A stretch of DNA of 64,000 nt, taken from assembly GCF_039941015.1 (NCBI RefSeq), contig NZ_JBDVFI010000041.1; one strand, given 5' to 3'. Of this stretch, positions 1 to 8,067 are shown piece after piece. Source of the DNA: Sedimentitalea sp039941015 (GTDB lineage Bacteria; Pseudomonadota; Alphaproteobacteria; Rhodobacterales; Rhodobacteraceae). The notes beneath the pieces are model-generated. The model was not told the origin of the DNA and ran no database searches. It was given only the letters and a program-made list of their open reading frames with translations. The translations under genes and the position numbers were made by a program. Numbering within the stretch: position 1 is the stretch's first letter; each line of letters starts with the position of its first letter.

Positions 1-957
1 GGTGACGCGCAGGTGCCTGATCCCTATCGCGTGTGGTTGTCCGAAGTGATGCTGCAGCAGACCACCGTTGCCGCCGTAAAGGACTATTTCCATCGTTTTA
101 CCGCACGTTGGCCCACGGTTGCCGACCTCGCCGCCGCCGAAGATGGTGCGGTGATGGGCGAATGGGCAGGGCTTGGGTATTACGCACGGGCACGAAACCT
201 GCTGAAATGCGCGCGTGTGGTGGCACAGGAACATAACGGTCAGTTCCCCGACAGCTATGACGGCTTGCTCACCTTGCCCGGCATCGGCCCCTATACTGCC
301 GCCGCGATTTCCGCGATTGCGTTTGATCGGCCCGAGACGGTTCTGGATGGCAATGTTGAACGGGTGATGGCGCGATTCCATGATATCCACACGCCGCTGC
401 CCGCCGCCAAACCTATGTTGCACGACTGCGCGACAAAGCAGACGCCCCAACATCGCCCCGGCGATTATGCGCAGGCGGTCATGGATCTGGGCGCGACGAT
501 CTGCACACCAAAATCTCCCGCCTGCGGCATTTGCCCTCTGCGCGAGCCCTGCGCCGCACGGCTCGCTGGTACAGCAAGCGAATTGCCCAAGAAAATTCCG
601 AAAATGCCCAAACCCACCCGTCGTGGCATAATCTATCTGGCGCGCCGGTCCGACGGTGCGTGGTTGCTCGAGCGACGTCCGGACAAAGGATTGCTGGGCG
701 GCATGCTCGGCTGGCCCGGATCAGACTGGGGCGAGGTCGCTGTAGAAGCACCCCCCCTAAACGCCGACTGGGTCACCCTGCCGGCCGAAGTGCGGCACAC
801 CTTCACGCATTTCCATCTGATCCTGACGGTCCGATATGCTCAGGTTGCCAATGAAACGACACCCAATCAGGGGGCCTTTGTTGCAGTCGCCGATTTCCGC
901 CCCTCTGATCTGCCCACCGTCATGCGCAAGGCTTTTGACCTCTGGCATGGCGCGTGA
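1..957 (+). CDS. mutY: A/G-specific adenine DNA glycosylase MutY (5' truncated by window edge)
   Basis: MutY removes adenine mispaired with 8-oxoguanine in base-excision repair. The frame is open from base 1 and the first visible residues already lie in the glycosylase core, so roughly 20-25 N-terminal residues are outside the window; the first internal ATG/GTG should not be taken as the start. Visible are the catalytic Glu in SEVMLQQT, the helix-hairpin-helix LPGIGPYTAAAI, the catalytic Asp in VLDGNVERV and the C-x6-C-x2-C-x5-C iron-sulfur ligands (CTPKSPACGICPLREPC). The last ~110 residues are the NUDIX-like domain that reads 8-oxoG. The stop TGA overlaps the GTG of the next gene, so the two may be co-translated. 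Confidence 0.97.
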   Translation, partial: GDAQVPDPYRVWLSEVMLQQTTVAAVKDYFHRFTARWPTVADLAAAEDGAVMGEWAGLGYYARARNLLKCARVVAQEHNGQFPDSYDGLLTLPGIGPYTAAAISAIAFDRPETVLDGNVERVMARFHDIHTPLPAAKPMLHDCATKQTPQHRPGDYAQAVMDLGATICTPKSPACGICPLREPCAARLAGTASELPKKIPKMPKPTRRGIIYLARRSDGAWLLERRPDKGLLGGMLGWPGSDWGEVAVEAPPLNADWVTLPAEVRHTFTHFHLILTVRYAQVANETTPNQGAFVAVADFRPSDLPTVMRKAFDLWHGA

Positions 958-2141
958 CACAGCATGGACAAGGCAACACGGACAACCCGATGATACCCAA
1001 CGCAACCCTGAAACGCTGGCAAACGGCCCTGCCCTTCTGGACCTCGTTCCTGCTGATTCCCATCGCGTGGGTCAGCGCCACATATGGCGGCTGGACCGTC
1101 CTGCTGTTGCCACTGGCCTCTTGGTACGTGTTTGCGGGCCTGGACGCGTTGACCGGGCTTGATCTCGAAAACGCCGTTCCACAAACACCCGAAGCGGATC
1201 TGATCTGGTACAGCACCCTCACGATTGTCTGGGTCCCGGTCCAGTTTGTGACCCTGTTCGGTCTGATCTGGTACGTGAGCGACGCCGATCATCTTTCGGT
1301 TCTAGAAAAGCTGATGGTGTTCTTTGGCGTCGGCGTGATTAGCGGAACCATCGGGATCAACTACAGTCACGAACTGATGCATCAACGAAGCCGCCTTGAA
1401 AGAACGCTCGCCGATCTGTTGCTCGCGATGGTCCTCTACTCCCATTTCCGCTCTGAACATCTGCTGGTGCACCACCGCTATGTCGGCACCCCTCGTGATC
1501 CTGTGACCGCGCGATACAACGAGGGCTTTTATCGATTCTATCCCCGGGTATTGAAACAATGTCTGCTGTCTGCATTTCGAGCCGAGCGGGAAAAACTGGC
1601 CCGCAAGGACCGGCCATGGACCGATCTGTCAAATCCGTTCTTCAGATATTGGGCTTTGCAGGCAGGCATGCTGGTGCTCGCGTTTCTGCTCGGGGGATGG
1701 GCCGGCGTTGGATTGTTCCTGATGCAGGCCGGAGTAGCGATCTGGCAATTGGAACTGGTGAACTACGTCGAACACTACGGGCTGACACGCAAGCATCTGG
1801 GCAACGGAAAGTACGAGCATGTGAAGCCCCGGCATTCATGGAACGCCGCGCAAAAGGCCTCTAACCGTCTGCTGATCAATTTGCAGCGCCATTCTGATCA
1901 CCACTATAAACCCGACCGTCGGTTTCCACTGCTGCAAACATATGGAACAGCGCAGGCGCCACAGCTGCCCTTTGGTTATCCTGTGATGACGATCGCGGCG
2001 ATGATTCCACCATTGTGGCGACGCGTCATGAACCCGCGCGTCAGACGCTGGCGACAGATTTACTATCCGGAAATCAACGATTGGCGGGCCTATAACAAGG
2101 CCACCAATCCGCTGCCACGACAGCCACCAACGGATCTTTAA
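954..2141 (+). CDS. alkB: Membrane di-iron alkane 1-monooxygenase (AlkB type)
   Basis: Probable alkane omega-hydroxylase, an integral membrane non-heme di-iron enzyme that oxidises n-alkanes to 1-alkanols using electrons from rubredoxin. All the AlkB histidine boxes are present: HELMH (residues 139-143), EHLLVHH (168-174), the AlkB-specific NYVEHYG (270-276) and LQRHSDHH (310-317). Hydrophobic segments near 28-65, 90-108, 120-137 and 235-265 fit the six-helix topology, and the 395-aa length is normal. The start is taken as GTG 954 overlapping the mutY stop; ATG 990 (12 residues shorter) is equally possible. No rubredoxin, rubredoxin reductase or alcohol dehydrogenase lies nearby. The NYxEHYG box argues for AlkB over xylene monooxygenase or fatty-acid desaturase. 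Confidence 0.9.
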   Translation: MTQHGQGNTDNPMIPNATLKRWQTALPFWTSFLLIPIAWVSATYGGWTVLLLPLASWYVFAGLDALTGLDLENAVPQTPEADLIWYSTLTIVWVPVQFVTLFGLIWYVSDADHLSVLEKLMVFFGVGVISGTIGINYSHELMHQRSRLERTLADLLLAMVLYSHFRSEHLLVHHRYVGTPRDPVTARYNEGFYRFYPRVLKQCLLSAFRAEREKLARKDRPWTDLSNPFFRYWALQAGMLVLAFLLGGWAGVGLFLMQAGVAIWQLELVNYVEHYGLTRKHLGNGKYEHVKPRHSWNAAQKASNRLLINLQRHSDHHYKPDRRFPLLQTYGTAQAPQLPFGYPVMTIAAMIPPLWRRVMNPRVRRWRQIYYPEINDWRAYNKATNPLPRQPPTDL

Positions 2142-2187
2142 CGGTTGCGCGCCAAACTGGCTGCGCACAACCGTGGGGACTGTTGAT

Positions 2188-2592
2188 ATGCAATGCCGGA
2201 TCGAACCAGAAACAACCCAGAGGTGCCTGATCGTCGAAGACAGCGCACACGATCAGCAGATGTTGACGCGAGCGGTGTGTTACGCCCAAAAGGACATCAG
2301 GGTTCAGATAACGAATACGCTACAGGATGCCCGGCTCGCCCTGATGCGGTTCCCGATATCGCTCATCTTGATGGAAAACACTCTTCCGGATGGCCGGGGC
2401 GTCGAACTGGCGCTTGAACTGTCTCAACACGCACGATTTCGCACCATACCGATCATCCTCGCAACGGATTGGCCTTCGCCCTTCATATGGCACAAGGCCA
2501 ATAAGGCAGGGGTGCGCCATGTCGTGGCCAAGGCTGAATTTGGCCCTGCCCTGATTCGAGATGTGCTGAATATTGGTCGGGTTTATGGATAG
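2188..2592 (+). CDS. Stand-alone receiver-domain protein with Glu in place of the phospho-acceptor Asp
   Basis: A 134-residue protein made of one CheY-like receiver domain and no output domain. The acidic pocket (E17, D18 in LIVED) and the conserved Lys (K115 in VVAKAEFG) are present, but where other receivers have the phosphorylated Asp (xxLLDxxLPDxxG) this one has ILMENTLPDGRG, with Glu at position 63. Glu there can mimic a permanently phosphorylated state, so the protein may be constitutively active or act only by binding partners. ATG 2188 is preferred over GTG 2173 because GGGGA lies 8 bases before it. It follows alkB by 46 bases and may share its transcript. The partner is unknown. Confidence 0.85.
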   Translation: MQCRIEPETTQRCLIVEDSAHDQQMLTRAVCYAQKDIRVQITNTLQDARLALMRFPISLILMENTLPDGRGVELALELSQHARFRTIPIILATDWPSPFIWHKANKAGVRHVVAKAEFGPALIRDVLNIGRVYG

Positions 2593-2942
2593 CTATTCCA
2601 CAATTTTTTCTTTGAAGCATATTCAATAGGCAAGACAATCATCCTGCATTTGGAGTTTTATCCGAAAGCCCATTGTCTATTCTCTGGCATTTAGATGCGC
2701 AGCCCAACGCTTAAAAGACAGCTGGCGCGGGGATTTCACCAAGACTGAATGAGATTTCGACACTCTGACAGGACCCATGCGGTACGCAACCGATCAACTT
2801 ATGCGACACTTACTGCCCATGGATCGGGCCAAAGTGACCAAGACGACACCATTTTTCTTAACCATTTTTTACAATGGCTTACTTTTCTCCGCACTATGCT
2901 GTACCTCATAGGTGTACGTACCAGCAAACATGTCGATGACCT
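2593..2942. other. 350-bp AT-richer intergenic region before the Hint gene
   Basis: There is no convincing gene here. Short frames exist but lack ribosome binding sites and typical codon use. The right half is AT-rich (runs of T around 2851-2870) and holds a CtrA-like site, listed separately. It is probably the promoter region of the Hint-domain gene. No terminator was recognised after the receiver gene. Confidence 0.6.
2858..2872 (+). promoter_or_regulatory. Possible CtrA-type binding site
   Basis: TTAA-N7-TTAC, one mismatch from the alphaproteobacterial CtrA consensus TTAA-N7-TTAA, 70 bases before the Hint-domain gene. A 15-bp match in AT-rich DNA can occur by chance. The assignment rests on motif form and position only. 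Confidence 0.3.
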
Positions 2943-3932
2943 ATGCCCACAACCTATACAGATCAATTTTGGACGCTTGACCCCTTTGCCCCGCCCGGCA
3001 CGGGAACGCTTCTGACTGTCAGTGTCTATGACATCATAGATCAGAACGACGACGGATTCCTGACCGGGTCCGGCGGTGACAGTATTAATGGCATTGATAT
3101 TACCGAAACCTATCTGGGCGATACCGTAACGGTCGTGATCGATGGCGCTCCTGTTACCATTACCGGCGCAACGTTCTATCTTGCCAACGGTACGCAGGTA
3201 TTTACGCCGACCGACGGCAGTGTATTGCAGGATGCAATTATCAGCGTCGCAACCGGCGTCCCCAGCCAGTCGCCGATTCCGATCGCTGACCTCGCACCGC
3301 CCTGTTTCGTGAACGATACGCTGATCTCAACGCCAAGCGGGCAGCGCAAGGTTCAGGATCTTCGACCCGGCGACATGGTTAACGATAGTGATGGAACGCC
3401 GTTGGTGCTGCGTTCAGTAATGAGTCGTTCGATTTCGACGAACGAACTTCGCGCCTACCCTAAGCTGCGCCCGGTCCGCATTTGTGCGGGGGCTTTGGGC
3501 AATGGGTTGCCTCATCGTGACCTTCTGGTGTCGCGTCAGCATCGCATGCTGGTCGCTTCGAAAATCGTTGAACGCATGTTCGGTGCCAACGAGGTTCTGA
3601 TCCCGGCAATCAAACTTACCGCGCTGCCCGGCATCTATACGGACGACACGGTCGAGACTCTGGAATACTTCCACCTCCTGTTTGCCAAGCACGAAGTGAT
3701 TCTCGCCGAATCAGCCCCGACCGAGAGCCTGTATCTCGGACGCGAAGCGCTCAAATCCGTTTCGGAAGCGGCAAGGCAGGAAATCTACGCGATTTTTCCT
3801 GAACTCAACGAAACCGAGACGGATCCAATCCCAGCCAGACCGATCCCGTCAGGCAGGCGCCAGAAAAAGCTGGTAGAGCGCCACGCCGCCAACGAACAGC
3901 CGCTTTTACAGTCCGACTTGGTTCGCCACTGA
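2943..3932 (+). CDS. Hint-domain (Hedgehog/intein fold) protein
   Basis: A 329-residue protein of the Hint-domain family that is common in Rhodobacterales. Residues 1-115 form an acidic, Gly/Asp/Thr-rich beta region with repeat-like stretches (DQNDDGFLTGSGGD), as in calcium-binding secreted proteins. The Hint domain runs from about 118 to 260: it starts at PPCFVNDTLIST with a nucleophile-type Cys at 121 and carries SRQHRMLV with His 200, as in autoprocessing Hint folds. There is no classical signal peptide, so type I secretion is possible, but no exporter is adjacent. Whether it self-cleaves cannot be seen. The start ATG 2943 lacks a clear Shine-Dalgarno. Confidence 0.8.
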   Translation: MPTTYTDQFWTLDPFAPPGTGTLLTVSVYDIIDQNDDGFLTGSGGDSINGIDITETYLGDTVTVVIDGAPVTITGATFYLANGTQVFTPTDGSVLQDAIISVATGVPSQSPIPIADLAPPCFVNDTLISTPSGQRKVQDLRPGDMVNDSDGTPLVLRSVMSRSISTNELRAYPKLRPVRICAGALGNGLPHRDLLVSRQHRMLVASKIVERMFGANEVLIPAIKLTALPGIYTDDTVETLEYFHLLFAKHEVILAESAPTESLYLGREALKSVSEAARQEIYAIFPELNETETDPIPARPIPSGRRQKKLVERHAANEQPLLQSDLVRH

Positions 3933-3942
3933 CACGGCCCCG

Positions 3943-4803
3943 CTACTCCGCAGCCAGCGGAACCCTGTCATACCCGATGGATGCGATCTCGGCGATCACA
4001 CCGCGCATGATTGCGCGAAATGCATCAAAATCGGCGTTCGGGCGAATACGTCGTTCATCCATATAAAGCGCCCGGTCGATTTCGATCTGCACCGCGTGCT
4101 GACGGCGCGACGGTCGACCATAGGCTTGCGCCACATACGCCCCTGCAAACGGCGCATTTCGCGCAACCCGCAAGCCAGCCGCAGCAAAGGCCGCTTCGAT
4201 CCGGTCGACGATTTCGCCATCCGCCGCGGCCCCGAATCTGTCACCCAGCACAATTTCCGGAGAGTGACCGCGTGAACGCGCCGCACCATCCATCGCTTCA
4301 TGCGGCATGGAATGGCAATCGACGAGAATCGCCTGCCCAAAGTTCAAATGTGCCGATTCGAGCAATCGCTGGATCGCGTTGTGATAGGGCCGCCAATACC
4401 GGTCGATTCGGAACCGCACCTCACCCATCGTCAGCTTGCCAGCATAAATCGCCCGCCCGTTTGACACCACGCGCGGAATCACCCCCAAACCCGAAGCCAC
4501 GCGCGGGTTCTGCCCTCGCCGGATGGCCCCGAGAATCAGCGCAGGGTCAAGCTCGTCCGGGCTGCGGTTCAGATCCACATAGGCGCGCGGCACCCCTGCA
4601 ACCAGCAGAGGCGCTCCAAATTCCGGCGCTGAATCGACCAGATCATGCACAAAGGCATCTTCGGATGATCGAATCGCCACCTGATCCAGAATACTCTGGC
4701 TGAGGAACTCGGGCGGATAGGTAGCGGCACTGTGCGGCGACGCAAATACGACGCTGGACAGGCGTTGTTCCGGTTCGGTCAGATGAAAGGGCGGATGGTC
4801 CAT
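3943..4803 (-). CDS. N-formylglutamate amidohydrolase family protein
   Basis: Predicted cytoplasmic hydrolase of the N-formylglutamate amidohydrolase (FGase) family, whose founding activity releases formate from N-formyl-L-glutamate at the end of histidine breakdown. The 286-residue length fits. The N-terminal FASPHSAATYPPEF, the central YVDLNRSPDELDP and the metal-pocket ILVDCHSMPHE are the typical motifs. No hut genes are adjacent, so the substrate may be another N-acyl amino acid or N-formyl compound. It is convergent with the Hint gene, with 10 bases between stops. It has its own ATG and a GAGGAGACTC Shine-Dalgarno just upstream. Confidence 0.88.
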   Translation of the reverse strand: MDHPPFHLTEPEQRLSSVVFASPHSAATYPPEFLSQSILDQVAIRSSEDAFVHDLVDSAPEFGAPLLVAGVPRAYVDLNRSPDELDPALILGAIRRGQNPRVASGLGVIPRVVSNGRAIYAGKLTMGEVRFRIDRYWRPYHNAIQRLLESAHLNFGQAILVDCHSMPHEAMDGAARSRGHSPEIVLGDRFGAAADGEIVDRIEAAFAAAGLRVARNAPFAGAYVAQAYGRPSRRQHAVQIEIDRALYMDERRIRPNADFDAFRAIMRGVIAEIASIGYDRVPLAAE

Positions 4804-4857
4804 TGAGTCTCCTCGTGCACTTCAACATAAACCGGAAAACTCTCTTGCCAAAAGCCC

Positions 4858-4886
4858 TTGATCACACTGACGACTCCTTTTATAGA
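4858..4886 (+). promoter_or_regulatory. Promoter of tRNA-Val (TTGATC-N17-TATAGA)
   Basis: A -35 hexamer TTGATC at 4858-4863, a 17-base spacer and TATAGA at 4881-4886, about 65 bases before the tRNA. The same TTGATC-N17 layout precedes the other two tRNA genes of the window. A GC-rich inverted stretch follows (4887-4916). Confidence 0.6.
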
Positions 4887-4950
4887 CCCCGCTACCGGCG
4901 CGGGTTTCCGCGCCCCATTTATTTGGGGCAGGGATCGCGCAGGTATTCAT

Positions 4951-5025
4951 GGGCGCTTAGCTCAGCGGTAGAGCACTTCGTTGACATCGAAGGGGTCACA
5001 AGTTCGAACCTTGTAGTGCCCACCA
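4951..5025 (+). tRNA. tRNA-Val (anticodon GAC)
   Basis: A 75-nt cloverleaf with encoded CCA. Acceptor GGGCGCT pairs with AGTGCCC (one G-T pair), the anticodon stem CTTCG/CGAAG encloses the loop TTGACAT with anticodon GAC (4983-4985), and the T arm holds GTTCGAA. rpmJ follows 78 bases downstream without an obvious terminator between, so the two may share a transcript. Confidence 0.96.
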
Positions 5026-5103
5026 TGAATTCACTGTCCCGGAAATCTCCGGGGCACCCGCAACAGAGGCGCTGGCCCGCGCCGCAGGAACAGGAGAAGG
5101 ACC

Positions 5104-5229
5104 ATGAAGGTCAGAAACTCGCTCCGCTCGCTCAAGAACCGGCATCGTGATTGCCGTGTTGTGCGTCGCAAAGGCCGCGTCTACGTGATCAACAAGACGC
5201 AGCGCCGGTTCAAAGCCCGTCAGGGCTAA
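5104..5229 (+). CDS. rpmJ: 50S ribosomal protein L36
   Basis: A 41-residue, very basic protein with the L36 pattern MKVRNSLRSLKNRH...CRVVRRKGRVYVINKTQRRFKARQ. It belongs to the longer zinc-free form usual in alphaproteobacteria: only one Cys remains and the C-x2-C...C...H zinc ligands of classical L36 are absent. The start is fixed by AGGAGAAGGACC directly before ATG 5104. It lies outside the ribosomal protein operons, between tRNA-Val and a strong terminator. Confidence 0.96.
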   Translation: MKVRNSLRSLKNRHRDCRVVRRKGRVYVINKTQRRFKARQG

Positions 5230-5250
5230 GAACTGTCTAGGCAATAAAAT

Positions 5251-5279
5251 AAACCGCGTCTTTTCAGACGCGGTTTTTT
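5251..5279 (+). terminator. Rho-independent terminator of rpmJ
   Basis: A 10-bp stem AAACCGCGTC / GACGCGGTTT with a short TTTTCA loop, followed by T residues. On the other strand the AAA flank gives a T run too, so it may also stop leftward transcription, although dadA ends before reaching it. Confidence 0.9.
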
Positions 5280-5315
5280 GTTGTGCGCTACGCCCGTCAG
5301 GGCATCACAAACATT

Positions 5316-6571
5316 TCAGCCATAGCGCGCCGCCGTGAGGCCATCAAATGAGATCTCGGGCTTTTGGCCTAGCACGACATCGGCGACGGCGCGGCCCGAC
5401 CCACAGGCCATGGTCCAGCCCAACGTTCCATGCCCGGTATTCAGATACAGATTGTCAAACCGGGTTTCGCCCAGAACGGGCGTGCCATCCGGTGTCATCG
5501 GCCGCAGCCCGGTCCAGCCTTCTGCCTGCGACAGATCACCCCCTTTGGGAAACAGATCGCCAATCACGTGTTTCACGGTATCCGTCGCATGGGGGCCAAG
5601 ACGGTTGCTATACCCGGCGATCTCGGCAGTGCCCGCGACCCGGATGCGGTCGCCAAGGCGGGTAATGGCCACCTTGTGCGTTTCATCCATGATGGTCGAT
5701 TGCGGCGCCATCGCATCATCCGTCACCGGCAGCGTCACAGAGTAACCTTTGACCGGATAGACCGGCAGCCGAATCCCAATGGGTTTCAGCAGTCCCGGCG
5801 CATAGCTGCCCAAAGCGCAGACATATTTGTCGCCTGTGATCCGCCCTGCAAGCTCGGTATCGACACCGACCACCTTGCCATTTTCCAACGCGATGCGCGG
5901 ATCGACTGACCGTACTGAAATTGCACGCCCAACTCCGCTGCCTTTTCGGCCAGCGCGATGGTGAACAACCGACAATCCCCGGTTCGGTCCGCAGTCAAAC
6001 GCAACCCGCCGACGAATTTGTTACGTACTTCGGCGAGCGCCGGTTCAACCTCGATACAGGCATCCCGCCCCAATTCTTCGAACGGGCTGTCAAATTCGGC
6101 AAGAATCTCCTGATCGGCGCGTGAACCTTTCATCTGCTTGGCCGTGCGGAACAACTGCAATGTGCCTTGCGCCCGACCGTCATATTCGATCCCTGTCTCG
6201 GAAATCAGGTCCGGCATCACATCGCGGCTATAGTTGGAAACACGCACCATCCGGGACTTGTTGACCCGATAGCGTTCATCGGTGCAATTGCTCAGCATCT
6301 GAACGCACCATTTCCACATGGTCGGGCTGATCAACGGCCAGATAAACAGCGGTCGGCGCTTCATGAACAGCCACTTTATCGCCTTGACCGGCACGCCCGG
6401 TGCCGCCCAGGGAGAGGTCATGCCATAAGACAGTTCTCCGGCATTGGCATAACTCGTCTCAAGCCCCGGTCCGGCCTGACGGTCCAGAACAACGACTTCG
6501 GCTCCGGCGCGCGCCAGATAATATGCCGTCGTCACCCCAATTACGCCCGCACCCATCACCACAATTTTCAT
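5316..6571 (-). pseudogene. dadA: D-amino-acid dehydrogenase DadA, interrupted by a frameshift
   Basis: DadA is a membrane-associated FAD enzyme that oxidises D-amino acids (mainly D-Ala) to 2-oxo acids, feeding the respiratory chain. The N-terminal half (ATG 6571, Shine-Dalgarno GGTGGTGA) has the FAD-binding GAGVIGVTTAYYLARAG. It stays in frame to about 5902, where it runs out of register; the C-terminal half continues in the next frame with typical DadA sequence (GWTGLRPMTPDGTPVLGE and NLYLNTGHGTLGWTMACGSG). One missing base near 5898-5902 explains the break: 1256 nt plus one gives 418 residues, the normal length. It is either a recent pseudogene or a sequencing error, since both halves are otherwise well conserved. 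Confidence 0.88.
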
Positions 6572-6688
6572 GTTCACCACCAAGTCTGCCTCAGAATTCA
6601 ATCTGAGCACAAAGGCGCAGCATTACCAATCGTAAACATCATGTAAGCGGCGGGATGCAGGCCGTTGCGACCGAGAGACAAACAAAAT

Positions 6689-6705
6689 CCGAGTATTTCA
6701 CTCGG
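6689..6705. promoter_or_regulatory. Palindrome in the dadA / iron-binding-protein divergent region
   Basis: Inverted repeat CCGAGT-N5-ACTCGG, six perfect base pairs, located 118 bases before dadA and 92 bases before the iron-binding-protein gene. It could be an operator for either gene. No regulator could be assigned from sequence. Confidence 0.35.
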
Positions 6706-6738
6706 AAACTGGTTGCATCCCGTCTCAAATTCTTTAAT

Positions 6739-6770
6739 TGACTAATTCAGTCGGGAACAGCCCGAAACCG
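6739..6770 (+). promoter_or_regulatory. Putative iron-responsive operator, shared with the permease gene upstream region
   Basis: Contains GACT-N5-AGTC (6740-6752), the inverted repeat TCGGG-N5-CCCGA and the 13-mer CAGCCCGAAACCG (6758-6770). The same 13-mer and flanking pattern recur at 12510-12551, upstream of the ferric-iron permease gene. It ends 26 bases before the binding-protein ATG, where a repressor would block transcription. That it responds to iron is inferred from the two genes' function. Confidence 0.55.
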
Positions 6771-6796
6771 AGTACAATCTGACAGGAAATTGCTTC

Positions 6797-7813
6797 ATGC
6801 TGAAATCATCCACCTGCATCACGGCCGCCCTGCTCGCCACAATGGCCAGCACAGCCAGCGCTGACGGCGAGCTGAACCTCTATTCCTCCCGTCACTATGA
6901 TACAGACGAACGGCTGTATTCCGATTTTGAAGAATCCACCGGCATCACCATCAACCGCATCGAAGGCAAGGCCGACGAACTGATCGCCCGGATGCAGGCC
7001 GAAGGTGCAAATTCCCCTGCCGACGTGCTGCTGACTGTGGATACATCGCGGCTCAAGCGGGCCAAGGACGCCGGTGTGCTGCAGCCAACCGACAGCGCCG
7101 TGCTCGAAGCGCGCGTTCCCGGCTATCTTCAGGATGCCGACAACCAATGGTTCGGTTTTTCGCAACGCTCGCGCATCATCTACTATGACAAGGCCGACGT
7201 GACCGAGCCTCCTCTGACTTATGCCGATCTGGCCGATCCAAAGTACAAGGGCCTTGTGTGTATCCGCTCGTCTTCGAACACATACAACCAGACCCTGTTG
7301 GCCTCGATCATCACCCACACCGACGAGGAAACGGCCAAGGCATGGGCACAGGGCGTCGTCGACAACATGGCACGCGAGCCACAGGGCGGCGACACCGACC
7401 AGCTGCGGGGAATCGTGTCGGGTGAATGCGACATCGCCGTTGCCAATACCTATTACTTTGCCCGTTCGATCCGCAAAGACGTGGACGGCCTGTCCGCCGA
7501 ACGCGACATGATCGGCTGGGTGTTCCCGTCGCAGGATGCGGAAGGCGCGCATATGAACCTGTCGGGCGGCGGTATCGCAGCCAATGCCCCCAACCACGAC
7601 AACGCCGTCAAGTTCCTTGAATACCTGGCGAGCGATCAGGCACAGGAGTATTTCTCGGCTGGCAACGATGAATATCCCGCCGTTCCCGGTGTGGGCCTGT
7701 CGCCAGCGATTGCCGCGCTCGGCTTTTTCAAGCCCGACGATATCGACCTGTCGGATGTGGCCGAGAACATCCCTGCGGCCCAGCGAATCTTTAACGAGGT
7801 GAACTGGAAGTAA
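6797..7813 (+). CDS. Ferric-iron ABC transporter periplasmic binding protein (FbpA/FutA family)
   Basis: Periplasmic Fe(III)-binding protein of the FbpA/FutA type that delivers iron to an FbpB-like permease. A signal peptide of about 22 residues (cleavage near ASA|DGE) is followed by the family motif LNLYSSRHYDTDE. The paired Tyr of NTYYFARS match the iron-coordinating tyrosines, and GGIAANAPNHDNAVKFLEYL is the usual C-terminal lobe motif. The 338-residue length is normal. It stands alone between a promoter with a putative operator and a terminator; the permease gene lies 3 kb away on the opposite strand, and no ATPase gene is in the window. Confidence 0.92.
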   Translation: MLKSSTCITAALLATMASTASADGELNLYSSRHYDTDERLYSDFEESTGITINRIEGKADELIARMQAEGANSPADVLLTVDTSRLKRAKDAGVLQPTDSAVLEARVPGYLQDADNQWFGFSQRSRIIYYDKADVTEPPLTYADLADPKYKGLVCIRSSSNTYNQTLLASIITHTDEETAKAWAQGVVDNMAREPQGGDTDQLRGIVSGECDIAVANTYYFARSIRKDVDGLSAERDMIGWVFPSQDAEGAHMNLSGGGIAANAPNHDNAVKFLEYLASDQAQEYFSAGNDEYPAVPGVGLSPAIAALGFFKPDDIDLSDVAENIPAAQRIFNEVNWK

Positions 7814-7840
7814 CCTCGCACAACCCTTGCGAGCAGTGGC

Positions 7841-7873
7841 GGGTGCAAGGGTCAACCTTGCGCCCGTTTTCTT
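7841..7873 (+). terminator. Rho-independent terminator of the iron-binding-protein gene
   Basis: A 10-bp stem GGGTGCAAGG / CCTTGCGCCC (one G-T pair) with a GTCAA loop, followed by GTTTTCTTT. It starts 27 bases after the stop codon and makes the binding-protein gene a single-gene transcript. Confidence 0.85.
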
Positions 7874-8067
7874 TGCGAGTTCTGCCAGAATCTGCCTCAT
7901 GCATGGATTCTTTCGAGCAGTTCTGTCAAAATAAGGTATGGAAGACCCGTATACGGAGCAGCCACAAACTGTGGCAAATTGCGCAGAGTTGACGAGTTAC
8001 AAATCGACTTCGAATTCCCTGCGGGCAAGGCCCGTACCACTTTAGACTAGATCAGGATCTCCTCCAG

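Noticed and set aside
2749..3015. 88-codon frame overlapping the Hint gene start
   Set aside because: It runs across the AT-rich promoter region and the first codons of a better-supported gene; no ribosome site.
6806..7900. 364-codon minus-strand frame opposite the ferric-binding protein
   Set aside because: Shadow of GC-rich coding DNA; Val/Gly/Arg/His-rich product without motifs.
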